From positions 31,605,826 through 31,669,825 of the forward strand of contig NC_063150.1 of NCBI RefSeq assembly GCF_020921035.1: DNA of 64,000 nucleotides, in the 5' to 3' direction. The translations under genes and the position numbers were made by a program. The stretch comes from Rhodamnia argentea (taxonomy: Eukaryota > Streptophyta > Magnoliopsida > Myrtales > Myrtaceae). The notes under the pieces are model-generated. The model saw nothing but the letters and a program-made list of their open reading frames with translations. It was not told the origin of the DNA and did not search any database. Shown one piece after another: positions 24,051 through 37,600 of this stretch (positions within the stretch are counted from its first letter, which is position 1; each line of letters opens with the position of its first letter).

Positions 24051-27000
24051 AAAAAATTCTGAAATTCAAGTATAAGCTCGAAAAGATTTGACAATATTAT
24101 GAGCTATTAAACTGAGTGAAACTTTTCAACAAATATATTTATTGACATTTGTGAAGATAAAGATAGAAAAAATATCACCAAGTGTTGTCCCTCGCGAAAA
24201 AAAATAAACTAAGTATAAAATCACCGAGTGTAAAATCTTTGTCTTTTTTATAGTCTTGATATAATCCAGCAAAGAAAGAATAATAAAGAAAGAGACAACT
24301 TCTCCCCTTTTTTTGTCATCAGCAGCACAAAATTATATAGCACACCAACCAAACTTTATTTAATAGCAAAAACTACCGGCCTATAATAAGGATGTAGTAG
24401 AGAGTCAAGGATAGTCCGCACCAGAGTTTAAACAAAACAAATCAAACAACTGCTATTTGAAAAAAAAAAAAAAGTTTAAAAAACAGGGGGAGGAGGAGGT
24501 GGTTGTTTAGACGAAGAGGGGGCATCCTTTGGCTCTTGATTATCCTTCCTCCGACCATCTTCAGCCTGTGTCTGATTCTCTCTCGAAGCAGCCGGAGCCG
24601 GAGTTCTGAAACTCATAACATCCAAACAGCTCTGCCCACTCAAAACGAGCCACCACCAATTGCTAAACATCCCCCGTATGAGAAGATATCATCTACCATT
24701 GGAAGTCACATAACAGTTCTCCGCCTCAAGCAACACTTTTCAACAACCAGAATCAAAACCAGCACCAAAACCTAGTAACAGGTCACTGAGCTAAGTATTT
24801 CCCTCCAAGTCTCTTTAGAATATATTTTTTTTTTTTGGGGTTGAAACGGAGGCAATGTTTAATACCACTCTTTTCCTTTGTCCTCCTATGTTCGTTTTTT
24901 TTTTTTTGGGAACCCGGATAAGTATTTCCCTCCGAGTCTCTTCAGAATAGTTTTTTTTTTTTCGGAAGAAAAATCTTCATTTCATATCATACATCACTTT
25001 AGAATAAAAATGAAAATCTAAAAAGTAATCAATTTGGTTCACTACACAGAAACTCGCTTATTCGGATCTGTCATTGCATCGAAATACTAGTGGCCGATCA
25101 CCAAATCTTGCATCGTCATCATCTTGAGCATATATCGAAAAATCTCTTTTTAGTAGCTACAGCTTTGCCGGGCGCCTAAGTTCGGCGTCTCCAAGAGTAT
25201 CGCCGTACAGAGACAAGAACAACACAAATAGATTGACAAAGCACGGAAAATGCTTTGTGAATCCCAAATATATATCTAGATCGGATAGAAGAGCACCCAA
25301 ATCTAATCTAACTGCCGGGAAAGAATAACTGCAAAAGGATACCCATTAGTCACAAAAACACTTTTGGACAAGTCGATTGACAGAGAAAAAGCTTCGAGAA
25401 TTTGTGAACGTTTTACGGCAAGCACCTGGAGCCGGAGCGAGCAAAATGGATAGCAAATCCTTTCGAGGCACTGCGCTTTGATCTTCGTAGAGCTTAGATT
25501 TCGATCGTTCGTCCACGAAATTAGCGAAGAAATTTATAAAAAGTAAGAAGGATGGGGAAATTTAAAGAAATATAGAGAAGAGGGAAAGAAACCCTAGGGG
25601 AGAAAAGTTATTCTTCAGAATAGTTTGATTAGGGATACAAATGAGGCAGCTTCTGCTGAATCCGAAGAAAATGCAAAACCAGATTTTGTTTTCGATTATT
25701 TTGCTAATTGATCTAGGTTTTTATTCTCGACGTTGGTAATGACTTGGCTCTCATGATACAGCATGTTGGGTCTTACTCATAACAGAGCACACTCTGTGGA
25801 CGTAAATCCCAAAAATCCAGCTCAGGACAAAACTATGGAGACTAAAAATGGTGGAAGGTATAAAAAACAATCGAGAGGTCGTTTTAAAATATTTTTCACG
25901 AACGATAAAAATACTTTTCGTCCATTCATTCTTTTTTATGAGCGACACAAGCGATCGTTTTTAAGAAAATATTTTTCAAATCATTCATTTTAAATGCCAT
26001 TTTCAAGAGTCAAAATCACATTGGGATAAATGATGTTAGTCCAATAAAATGCCTTTAATTTTCTGGTTAACTTTCTGAGTCGAAATCACCCTATTCGCTC
26101 AATCTTTTGGAGTTATTTTTAAGGATTATGAATTCGCGAGCTCCCAATGATTATCCACGCCATAGACGACGGGTACCGATTTGCCATGGTCGCGAAAAGA
26201 GAACTAAAGCAAGACTGAAGAGCACGGCCAGACGATCTTCTTTTTGGTTGCTATAAATCTTGCCGCGGATACACTTTACCTTTTTCTTAATCTGGAACAC
26301 CCGGAATTCACGTATACGTAGATATTAACTCGGAAAAATTCACATATAGTTTTCTTTAATATTCGAAAATTGGAATTATTTATGGCTAGAGATAAAGAAT
26401 TGGGCCATTGGAAAGCAGATTTGCGAAGCCCAAAAGGTCTCGTCTTTGGGCGGGTAAGGCCCACATCTTTTCTGGCTTTCCCCCTTGATTATGGCAGCAG
26501 TGTTATCGACGAACCATTTGGTCGATCACCATTCCCCCAACCATAGAAGGACTGCCCATTTCCAAATCCCCGATCCAAAGGGACTCCTTCCAACCACGCC
26601 ACCGATCGGTGAATTTTCATGACTCGTAACCCACCATTTTCCAACTAAAATTTGGAGGAACACTCGACCTTTACAAACCGAAAAAAAAAAAAAAATTATA
26701 GGTTCTAAGAAAAATGATAGGCTCTATCCTTTGATCTACGTATGCATCCATGCATGCATACGATCTCTAGCACATGCGGAGCCAAACTTGTGTACATAAT
26801 GGATCCAATATGATTCATCTTTTCTTTTTGTAACATTTAGATATTAAGGGCAAGAAGATATAATGTTAAAATAAAGAAAGATCTCGTGCTCTGACGTCAT
26901 AATTAATTGTGCAACAAATCAAAGTTTCAATGTGAGAGTTACATCCTTCGTCTTGTATTTCTTTATCTACAGACACAAGTACGTGTGTGTCTATCTATCA

Positions 27001-30000
27001 AAACTATAAAGAAAGATAAAACATCCCAATTTCCAACTAAATCCATCATAAAATTTAAGGGCAGGTAATTTGTTTTTAGAGGCGGCAATGGAAAAACACG
27101 ATGAATTTTGTCTAGGTTATGATTAAACATACATAACTTGACAAGTCACATCGAATTCCTCCACAAATCGATGTTGCTAAACATGTGCATATGCGTACTT
27201 GTCATTGACCATGTCACTTCCGACCCATGTAATAATAATATCGTTTGCAAACCAATTAAATCGATTAACTTAGCATAATACGAAGAAATTTTTTTTTTTA
27301 TAAAAAGGAAATTCATATTGCTGCTGACATAATTCGCTAGACTTTCGTCCATTGTGTGCAAGCAACTTAGATAAAAACTTTAATGTGTCATCCTCAATCT
27401 TCGTCCGCTTGATTTTATTATTCAACCAAGGTTACTATCATCCATTTACATATTAAATTATGCATTATAATCAAATTGTCTTTGTTGGCCAACAAACATT
27501 CTAACCAATCAAATTAGCCTCATATTACACATATGAACATATTTCATGTAACAACGTTGACCAACGAAGGCGTGATTTAGTCGGTAATCGAAATAGAAAA
27601 TACTAATACGAGGTATCTCAATAGCTACAGAACTTTTCATAGATTCTTTTATTTTTTGGTGGGGCCCAGTTACCTACTATATGTAGATAAAATTAATGAT
27701 TTTGATTTAGGTACCATAAAAATTTGATGGTTACAATAACTAAATGCTAAACCATGAATTGACTTCTTCATTGGTGACTCCACGAGTAGGTATCGCACCG
27801 AGGCATCTTCTTTTGTCAGTGCAGGGAGAATCGACTATCCGATTGAATGTGAATATATTCGGTTGGCTGCCTCATGAATAAAAAGGTAGCGATAGAATGG
27901 TTTGTGTGCATTGGCCTAAGCTTTTGGACGACGTTTGTGCTAACCCGCTTTTTTAATTTCGGGGTTCTTTCAAGGTTTCACCTACGCAGCGGATGCCGAG
28001 TGCCCGACAAGGGCGGGTCGAACTCGACACTGCATCACCCCATGCGTCTGGCCTCGCTTCTAGCGTCTCGTGACTTCGTCCGGGGCTTTCGTTCCAATTT
28101 TGAATCTCCGGATTGGATTGTACGAGAATGAAAGGTGTGGAGATCGCATTCGAAATCATGTCTAATTTGCGGGTGGCTCTTGCATCGGAATCTCTATCTT
28201 ATCGCGCGACCATCCAAGGCAATAATGGATCTCCGAAACCTCATCGGTTCGGACATGGATCAGGGCCACGGTTGTGAAGGACTTTTATTCGTTGCTTGGT
28301 TAGGAGTTCTTTTTAAAATATCCGTACACGTGGCGTTGGATTAGTTTCATTGATAAGTGGGTCCCACTTTGAACACGTGTCAATCACTTAAAGGGATATG
28401 CACATGATCTACGTGATAAGCCTAGACTACCTAACATTTTCTCTGACTTTCGAAGTTCGGATTGACTTCGTCGAGGTAGGATAGTACTAGCCCGTGATCC
28501 CCAGCCTCTCCCATCCACACGTAGTCTCCACCGTCAGATTTTGATCAATTGTGTTACGTTACCGCAGAATCGATCCTAGTGAGGCTAGCTGACGGTGACC
28601 TATATTAAACCGGCGAAAACCACAACCCATGTATTCCCATCGAAGGATACACGTTTCCACGTACCGTGGCGGTGACAAATTTACCAAAATTTTTGCACTA
28701 GTTTACTAATGTTATTCTTAATAGATCTCCTAATTAATGCATTTGGGAAAGTATTATTGTGATGGCCTATATGCATACGTAATCTCAAACTTACAATCTG
28801 TCATTATTTTTGCAAGATGTACATCCTGATGCAAATTAAAGTAGTTAGTATCGAGGACGTCGTGAAAACTAAAAAAACTTATTGCTTTTTTTCGGGTCAA
28901 ATAAAAAAAAAGCTTACTGCTTGGGATGTGAAATTTCTGTCTTTTATTCTATTAAGGGGCAGTGATATCAAAATGCCCGAACTTTTGCTTGTATTATAAT
29001 TGGATCCCTAGATTTATTTTTTTTATTTTTTTATTCAATAATTCAAATATCTCAACTGCTTAAATCCGGGTCAATGAGAGATATTAATTAAAATCATAGA
29101 CAAAAAAAAAATGCCAAATTGGATACTAACCTTGGTAAATAGCCTTTACCGTCCACGTTGGTGCTCGATATGAGCTCGTAAAATAATGCCACAGTCAACA
29201 AAGAAATGTCGGACAGTTGAGATCGTCCAAATCAGCATATCCTCTCTTCTTATCACCCAACACCAAATTGGAGATAGACACAAATTTTGCTTAGTAAGAT
29301 AGCCCGTAAACACTCGGACTTAGCTTTTGCTAAATGAGCAAGCCGTGCCGTGTACATCGTATGACATGGCAATTTAATTTAGGAGAACTTACATTGAGCC
29401 AAATTAAATTGAGGTATTTTATTGAACAAAGAAAATTCCAGATACACAATTATAAAACGAATAAAAGTACACATTTTTACTAATATCATTAGCCTTTTCG
29501 TTTATTTTTTTTTTCCTAGAGAAATAGGTGGAGAGGGACGATCAGCTGATGTCACCCTTCTAGCCATTACCGTAAAGATTTCAAGAGAACTTATAGATAA
29601 GACATACAATTATATGGTTTCAAAGTTTCTTATGGGACGAGAAGAACTTGCGTTAGGGCAAAGCAATCGTAGACTTTTGAAGAAGTTCAGGTCAATTTGT
29701 TAGAGCCACCACCTGGAGGGCGATTGAATAAACGACGCATGCGGAAAAGAAGAAGAAGAAGAAGACAAAACTGTGCGATGCAAATGTCACCGCCCGCAAA
29801 AGTCGCAACTTCATTTGACGATAGAAGAGATATCAAATCATTAGTGAATTGAAAACAAAGAAGAGTAATTATTAAAATCACATTAGAAAATTAGACACGG
29901 TTTCCACATTCTGACTTGATAATCGTTTTTTGTAACAAGTTCGCTTCTTTTTCTTTTTTTTTCCTTCTTCTCTTCACGCACCCGAAAAAAGGGGCGTCTA

Positions 30001-30176
30001 GCATTAGCAAATTATGGATCATCCGCGGGACGCCGGAGAATGTTTAGTTTAGGGCCATAGAATTTGAGTGCGCATCTCTGTCTACAGCGTGAGCTCGTCA
30101 TCCTTGCCGCATCACCACGATGCGAGTGGGAAATTCAAGATCGACGAAACATTTAAGTTTGTACCCCTTCCGTGAT
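24051..30176. other. Gene-poor region
   Basis: About 6 kb of mostly AT-rich sequence without a gene I can support. It contains a proline-rich minus-strand open frame (24616-24476) preceded by UTR-like sequence near 25440-25630, a dispersed-repeat copy at 25866-26100, a GC-rich stretch at about 27900-28100 without recognisable coding, and a segment at about 28450-28790 homologous to 42760-43035. Confidence 0.5.
25866..26100. repeat. Dispersed repeat, homologous to 20562-21045
   Basis: Both copies share ATTTTC-CGAACGAT, GAGCGACA/AAGCGACA with AAGCGAT, a TTTTAAGAAAA stretch and GCCATTTTCAA-AGTCAAAATCA, then CTGGTTAACTTTCT-AG. The copy at 20.6 kb carries about 290 extra bases in the middle. The core motif AAGAAAATATTTT-CAAATCA also occurs in the inverted-repeat element at 55525-55755. 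Confidence 0.65.
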
Positions 30177-30711
30177 AGAAGGGGATTATCCAAAAAATCC
30201 TAATCTTATTACATTTTTACCAATTCAGTTATAAACATTTTAATTATGCCAACCGAGTTCTAAATTTTCTTATATTTTGCCAATTGAGTCCGTTCGGCTA
30301 ATTTTGGCTCGAAATTATTGACGTGAACGTTGGCCATCTAATATGGCGCGGCCGGCGCCGACGTAGATATTTTAATAATATTCTAATAGTCTTCGAATTT
30401 CATTTATGCATTTATTATTTTCTTGTTCCTTTTTTTTTCCTTCCCTTCTTCCTCTAGCCGATCACCGGGCCACAATGGTCCTCGCCTCTAGAGGTAGAAG
30501 GGAAGGAAAAAAAAAATAAAAATAAAATAAAATAATAAACATTAAAAATTATTTAAAAAATGTCCACGTCATTAGCTGCGCCATGTAAGACGGCCGACGT
30601 CTACATCAACGATTTCCAGTTAAACTTAACTTGATGGACTCAATTAGCAAAACGTGAAAATGTTTAGAACTGAATTGGCAAAAGCGTGAAAGGTTTTTGG
30701 ACAATTTTCCC
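30177..30711. mobile_element. Foldback / Mutator-like element with inverted repeats of about 200 bp
   Basis: The left arm (30177 to about 30400) and right arm (about 30540-30711) are inverted copies sharing ATCCAAAAA/GTCCAAAAA, TTTTGCCAATTGAGTCC (or TTTTGCTAATTGAGTCC) and TTACATTTTTACCAATTCAGT variants. The centre is itself an inverted repeat around TTCCTTCCCTTCTTCCTCTAG. No convincing target duplication was found. A one-arm relative lies at about 63590-63786. Confidence 0.7.
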
Positions 30712-31371
30712 TTTATGGTACGTAGGAAACCATATGAAAAGGTCTCAAGCTTTCTCTTGCTGATGAACCAATTCGATTTCCTTTACCCTATAATGCAAAG
30801 ATACATGCGCGCGTTGCGCGGCTCACATGCTTTGGTTTGGTTGCCATCATCCCCAAAGCGATTGTTAACAGACAATTTGGTGCCCTAAAATCAGATGATT
30901 CCAAGAGATAAGATCGAAAAGAGAGTTTGGTAAGCGAGCGGGCCCATCGGATTCGGAATGACAAGTCTCGCACGACAAGAACAGCTTGGACGAGCATTCG
31001 TGCTCAAACTTTAAATTTATCAAAACCATGGTATGGACCTGGACCAGGACAAATTCAATTTCTAGGGGAAACGCCCAAAACTATCCTTGACTCCTTGAAT
31101 CTTCAAACTTTGAGCACCATGGCCGTCTTGGCGGAATGGAAACTCAACGATGGTGAGTCAACACGATCTTTTCTTTCCCTTGAATAGGAATAGGCAGGCG
31201 TCTTCTTCTAAAGGGGGCTGCTGCTAATTTGCTGAAGACAACAAAACGTGGGGGAGCCCGTGAATAAATTAGTAAATACTCTCAAATGTGTATGTGGGAC
31301 CCGTAGATGCCTTCGTGGTATGCATTCATATTGTATTAAATGCATGAAAATATATTATTACCACCGTCATC

Positions 31372-31412
<41 letters not shown>
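31372..31412. repeat. (TTA)n microsatellite
   Basis: About 13 perfect TTA units. Confidence 0.95.
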
Positions 31413-31413
<1 letters not shown>

Positions 31414-32708
31414 AGGGTATACCAAATTAAAAAAATAATAATAATGTGCTTTGATTCTTCTTCCACAAAAGCCAAATGTGAGGTGCTAGTGCTACTATAG
31501 CCAGTTCCCTACCTCGGCCACCTTTCCTTGAGGAGAGATCATTGACTGGCCGCCGAAAGGCTGGTTGGTTTCCCTCGTGAAAAAGTGTCTAGGGAATTTG
31601 TCCTTAGTCGATCGAAATCTGATGTACAAAACTTTGAGGTGCATGTCGTTCTACGGCAAAATACACCATGTATGTCGAAGATCGACGCTCAGGATATCGC
31701 ACTCGGATTATTCGCCAATACACGTGGGAAAATTAGCATAAAAATCCTGGATTTAATATACGGATACCACTTCGATTCTAGACATTTTAAATTGAGCGAT
31801 TTAATTTCAAATCTTTTGATGGTTGGCTAATGTAGGCATTTCCGACCAATTTTGCCAACATGAAGGTCCAATCACGAGTCGTATACGTCAGAGATTTTCG
31901 CTCGAAATTGATCCGAATGATTATATTGATAAATCGTTAAAACGTTCGCGATTAAATCGGTGAAATTGAAAATTATACAATAAGTTTATGACTTTTTCTG
32001 ATAATTATCAACATTGTATACCTCCCATCTTAATCAATAGAAAAGTTACGGGTAAGTTTTGAGGGGGGCTTTAAATGCGGATGTTTCCGTGTTCTTCAGA
32101 AATTCAAATTGGTGGACGACGTAACATTTTAAGTAAGTTTGATTTTCAACGCACTAACACTCAAAAGCAGAAAACTGCACCAATCAGACGGCTCGATCAA
32201 AGTGGAGATAGCGATGCTTACGTGATGATGATAGATGTAGCTCATTAAATTTGTTTTAGTGGCACGAGAAGTGCACCCAAAGCGGAAATAAAGACTTAGG
32301 AAAGAAAATAAATGGTATTTTATCTCTTTTTTTTTCTTTTTTTTTCCTAGAGAAAATAAGTTAAATGTAAGAATTCCACAAGATTTATATAAACGACATT
32401 AAGATTCATGATAGGCTCACTCGAATAGAGCCTAATAAGCTCTCATTCAAATGGATACATTTAGTTATAAGCTAACTAGCACCGACACCGATACGCAACA
32501 CGCGATACGACATGTCTACACGACATTTCTAAAAAAATAGAGAATTTTGATTCGTTGGGATACTTTTTATATTAAATTATCATGTACATATAAAAATATC
32601 AGTCATGAATTTCTTTTTTTTCTTTTTTTAGGGATTCACAATTATAATTTTTTTTTGCTAGCTAGGTATATTAATTTTGGGTGGTTGGATATATGACTTA
32701 AGTGTGTG

Positions 32709-32709
<1 letters not shown>

Positions 32710-32748
<39 letters not shown>
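32710..32748. repeat. (AT)n microsatellite
   Basis: About 19 AT units after a short GT run. Confidence 0.95.
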
Positions 32749-32754
<6 letters not shown>

Positions 32755-33090
32755 CTTTTTGACCTTTAATTTATTGAGAATGCTTAAAATTGATCCTATT
32801 TATGTTGAAATGACGCGTTGGGATGCTGGAGTAGCGTGTTGCTGGTATGTTTGGAGTGCCGATGACCTGTCGGCTGCATGTCAGACACGACACAATACGA
32901 AGACCTTTGGAGAATGCCGATGCTTCCTAGATTATAAGATATGCCACCGCCTTGAGAATATCTCCTTGTATCATGACCGAATATAAAGATACATTTTAGC
33001 AAAAGCAGACATCGGTACGGATTTGTCGAGCTTCCAAGTCTCTTTCTCATCCTCCCTCTCTCTCTTTAGCCAATGCTCAACCCCCCCATC

Positions 33091-33529
33091 TAGGGGTGAG
33101 TAAAAAAAACCGCCCGGATCGAACCGGGACCAATGTTCCGGTTCCTGGTTTTAGAAGGATCCGGTCCGGTTCCAGGGCCCAGGATCGGACGGGACCGCCC
33201 GGACCGGACCGATCTTTTTTTTTTTTTAATTTTTTTTAGAAAACAAACCTAATAAGAGCTATGCAACAACAGTTTTTCTCAATGAATCTAGAAATTAAGT
33301 GTGTTTAGCGATATCCGATTTGTATCTAATGGATGTTTGCATATAGAGTTCATTGAATAGTGAACGTGTAGGTTGTAAATTTGTAATAGAGTTTATTTGG
33401 AGACTGTATGTTTACTTGTGTGTGATTGATTGAAGAATTACGAAATGTGCATCCACTTTTTGAAACCACGGATCGAAAACCCTTGGAACCGCGCGGGAAC
33501 CAAACCGGATCGGGAACCGCTCACCCCTA
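33091..33529. mobile_element. hAT-like non-autonomous element with perfect 8-bp target duplication
   Basis: A 439-bp element with terminal inverted repeat TAGGGGTGAG at both ends, flanked by the perfect 8-bp direct repeat CCCCCATC (33083-33090 and 33530-33537). Subterminal regions are rich in GGTTC/GAACC-type motifs (CCGGTTCC, GGACCGG) and the interior is AT-rich. The TAGGG terminus and 8-bp duplication fit the hAT superfamily. No transposase. Confidence 0.85.
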
Positions 33530-33537
33530 CCCCCATC

Positions 33538-34510
33538 AGTTCTTCCAAGAAACGTAGGTTCGGACTTGCTTGGTAATTTCGGATAATCTCAACGTGACTC
33601 GAAAGGATGAAATTGACAAAAGATAACCTAGGATTAAGACATGCCACCAGATCTAAAGCCGTGTGCTAATCACTTCATTAATCCCTTAATCATCACCAAG
33701 TCTTCGCCGGTCCTTTTCCCTAAACGGATTTTTTGGCAGCCACCGTTGAATCGTGGGATCTTCAACGTCGTGGCCTTCCCTTGCATTAGTTAAATGATAA
33801 AATTCAAGAGCCTTAGGCTCATTTATATCGGGCATGGCCATCGGCGTATGGTCTATCTATTCAACCAAAACCAACCCAATTTCTCCCCTCATTTAAAAAA
33901 GAAGAAGAGGAAAAATCTATCCCCCAAAAAATCATTTAACGATCGCCCAAATTACTAAGGTATGAATGATAGTCATTCTGTTCTCGAGAATTATTTCTGG
34001 TAAAAAACAAATTTCTTTATTTCTATTCCATAGACGAGTTTTTGAGTAGAAAAACGCGTTTAATAACGACACAATTGCTGTTCCCGTAATATAAATTCTT
34101 TGCCGGCAAACCTTCGACATGGACGCACCTCACACAAGAAAGAGAGAGGGTAAGTGATAAAAAGAATTCGGGGCTAAAAATTTGTTTCGGAAATAGAAAA
34201 TTGGAATTGTTTTACTAAACAGATTTATGTTCTAAAGCTGTTCCCGAGAACAGAAAAATAGAAAAATAGAGAAACATAATGGTTATCGTTCGTATTCTCA
34301 TGCAATCAAATGAGAAAACCTAGATTTTCAAGATACTAACTAGCCAATCAAATATTTCCTATTTTTTTTGGTCGAAAAGTATTTCCTATTTAGTATACAA
34401 GTAAATACGTCCTTATACGGTATACCGTGGGAAAAAAAAAAGGAAGAAGGAAAGATATCGCAAGTCTAAGGTAAACAGGTGAAGCTTCTTGGTGATGCCG
34501 CAGCGTCGAA
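33538..34510. other. Upstream flank of the first lipoxygenase gene
   Basis: AT-rich sequence with no gene. It presumably contains distal promoter sequence of the downstream lipoxygenase gene. Confidence 0.4.
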
Positions 34511-34518
34511 CTTTTCCG

Positions 34519-34526
34519 TATAAATA
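34519..34526 (+). promoter_or_regulatory. TATA box of first lipoxygenase gene
   Basis: TATAAATA lies 108 bp upstream of the ATG at 34634, with a C/T-rich stretch between them that suits a plant 5' UTR. Confidence 0.7.
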
Positions 34527-34633
34527 CCCTCCATCGCAAAGCCCACCCTTCTTCATTCAATTCAACAGCCTTCCGCCTCCTCTTCCTTTCCTCCTATCGA
34601 CTTCGCAAGAAGGGTTCTGACAAATTCTCCGGA

Positions 34634-37600
34634 ATGGATAAGCTGTTTCACGGGATACTACAGGCCTTCGACGGCGGCAAAGACGAGGCGGACCGCCGGG
34701 GCCAGGCGGGCGGGTCCAAGAAGGTCAAGGGGACCGTGGTGCTGATGAAGAAGAACGTCTTGGACTTCAACGACTTCAACGCGTCGGTGCTCGACCGCGT
34801 CCACGAGCTGCTGGGCCAGAAGGTCTCTCTGCGGCTCGTGAGCGCCGTCCACGGCGATCCCGGTGAGTCACGAGCCTCTCCCAAACGCCATCTTCATGCC
34901 GTTCCTTTCTCGAGCAAGTTCTTGCAACGGCTTTTCTTGGTACATTTTCTGCTGACAAAAAACGATGAATGGCAACGAATCGAGCTGTTCGTGGTCATGA
35001 TCATGATCAGCGATCTTCTTCCCCCACAAAGAGAGAGACAATAACGATAAGTATTTTCACGTCGGATCGCTCGCGTTTCGGCGTTCTGTTATAAGAAAGA
35101 AAGAAACTTCTTGTTTCGAATTTCAAGGAAGCATAACACGTTGCATCTTTCGCTTTACTCGAGGCGTATCATTGACAAGAGTCCAATTGTCCAATTTGTG
35201 TCAGCTTTATTGGGTTCTGTGGCAAGGCACTCTTGCATTTTGCATACGAGATTCGTAAACAGTGAACCTAATTTATCACATTTTACACTTGAAATTATCT
35301 TCTGAAGTTGATCTTGTATGGCATTGAGCACCACGTAGCTTCTGAAATGTTTAACACTCCGGGTTGGATTCTCTTATATATGAGATAATTTTTAAACCAA
35401 ATCTTCTATTTTGTTAAATCGAATAAAACTATATTAATTTATGAAAATTAGGAACCAAAAACCAAATCGAAAAGCTAGTTCAAACTAGGTTAAAATATTT
35501 TGATTTGGTTTTTTTTTTTTTTGGGTCGTAATTTGGTTTAAATGTTGACCATTTGGGCCCCAAGTTGATTAGGTCTTGTTTTAGCACCCGCGTCTGGCGC
35601 TTTTACATATTCTCTTTCCCACCTTTGGTAAAATCTTTGGTCTGGTTTTTAATTAACACCCATGTTTTGGAAGAAGTGGATGAAATTTCATATGAATTAT
35701 GAATTATTTTCCTCAATCCAGTCCCAATTCAAAGATCGACAAAAGTCAGGTCGTCCTATTTTTTGTGTTGGACTGTCTTGAATTTTCACTCACGCTTTAT
35801 TTATTTAAACTTTTTGATTGAGAAAAAGCTCAAATCGTCAAACCCACCAAAGACGCACCCCTCCCTTCTGTTCTTAAACAATCAGTCAACGGTATCCTCC
35901 GGTCAATAGCCCAATCTCAAGTTCTCTATTTTCTATTTTTTTTTTCCATTTTAATTGTTTCTTCTGACCAAGCAAATTTTCCCATTATTGACTGACCATA
36001 ATTCTCGAATTTAAAGTTTTGTTTTTTCGGTGCATGACTGTGTTTCTTGACTACGTATGGATTTTCTCCTCCATGCATGTCGGTAGCAGCGCTAAGATCT
36101 CCCCGTAGGTAGAGTCGGCATTCATATATGAAATGGTTGAATTGCGGTTCAGTAGAGAGGTTAGGTTCGCGTTGCATCACGAAGACGATGCATGCATTGA
36201 ATACGATGGGCCATCGCCATCAAGGACGATGCAAGAGTGCTCAAATCCGATCGCCATTCCACCGTAAAGTAATGCAGAAAATAGGATTAGTTGAAGGAGC
36301 TTTCTCTTTCCGACGGACGGCTCTTTGCCGAGTGTGGACCATGACAATGGAAAGACATCATTGTAAAACAATTCTTGTACTTAATTTCTGGATAATGGAC
36401 GATAACATAGGCTGTCATCTGTTTCTTTTGACTGGAAATTTGTTGCCGGGTATTGCGAAGATGAGCTTTCTAACTCGCTTTATTGATTGCTCTTTCCTCT
36501 TGGTTTTTAACACGAGATCAGATCATGTTTGTTGAAACGGCACCATGCTTGTGACAGCAAGAACATTATCGAGCAACGTAATATCAGGGTGAACAAACTG
36601 AAAATCTGAAACAAAATGCAAATGATTTCGCGTTGATCACTGATCAGATTCAGGCCCTTCCCCATGTTAAAGATGGATGCCGTCCTCATTTGCCAGGACG
36701 AAAAGATCGGGAGCTCTGACATTTTGTGTTTCTTTTTCGAGCTTTTGTAGAGAACGGTTTGCGGGGGAAATTGGGAAAGCCTGCATATCTGGAAGAATGG
36801 ATCACTACCATCACTCCCTTGACGGCAGGGGACTCGGCGTTCAAGGTGACTTTCGATTGGGACGAGGAAGTGGGAGTTCCTGGGGCGATCGTCGTACAAA
36901 ACAACCATCACAGTCAGTTCTACCTCAAGACGATCACCCTCGAAGATGTGCCCGGCGAGGGCCGAGTCCACTTTGTCTGCAACTCGTGGGTCTACCCTGC
37001 CGACCGGTACAAGAAGGACCGGGTCTTCTTCTCTAACAAGGTTCGATCACGATAATTTGATTGATGATTTGCTTCCAGAGTCTCAACAGCGAAAAAATGA
37101 ATGACATTGCCTCTGTGTAGGAAGACTTAGCTCTTGTTTTACATATAGCAGTTCTAAAGAGTTAGCTGATGCGGAAAACTGATCAGAAAGGAGTGATTTT
37201 TCAAACTGTCCTAGCCTTCGGAAAAAAAATAATTGGTGCGGCAAAATCTCGTTTCTAGGAATTCTCTAGGTTATACTCTGCTTTTAGCTGGTTTTAGCAT
37301 CTTGTAAGCTTTGTGATTTCATGAAATGGGGCATTTTGCTTAGCCATGGCACTTTATATTGGCTCAAGGCTTTGCAGTTGCGGACTGTGTTCTATTCTGT
37401 CACATGAAATAGCAATATGACTGGACAGGGTTCCTTAGGTTGTCTCTAATAAGGTAGCAACGTTATTGCAGACGTATCTTCCGAGCCAAACTCCGGCGCC
37501 TCTAGTGACGTACCGAGAGGAAGAGTTAGTTAACTTGAGAGGAGACGGAAAGGGAGAGCTTCAGGAGTGGGACAGGGTGTACGACTATGCTTACTACAAC

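Larger units (their letters stand above)
30712..33090. other. Intergenic, no gene seen
   Basis: AT-rich sequence with a (TTA)n and an (AT)n microsatellite. Open frames of 60-95 codons show no family resemblance. Confidence 0.5.

Noticed and set aside
34648..34958. Antisense open frames opposite LOX copy 1 exon 1.
   Set aside because: Shadows of a GC-rich coding exon.
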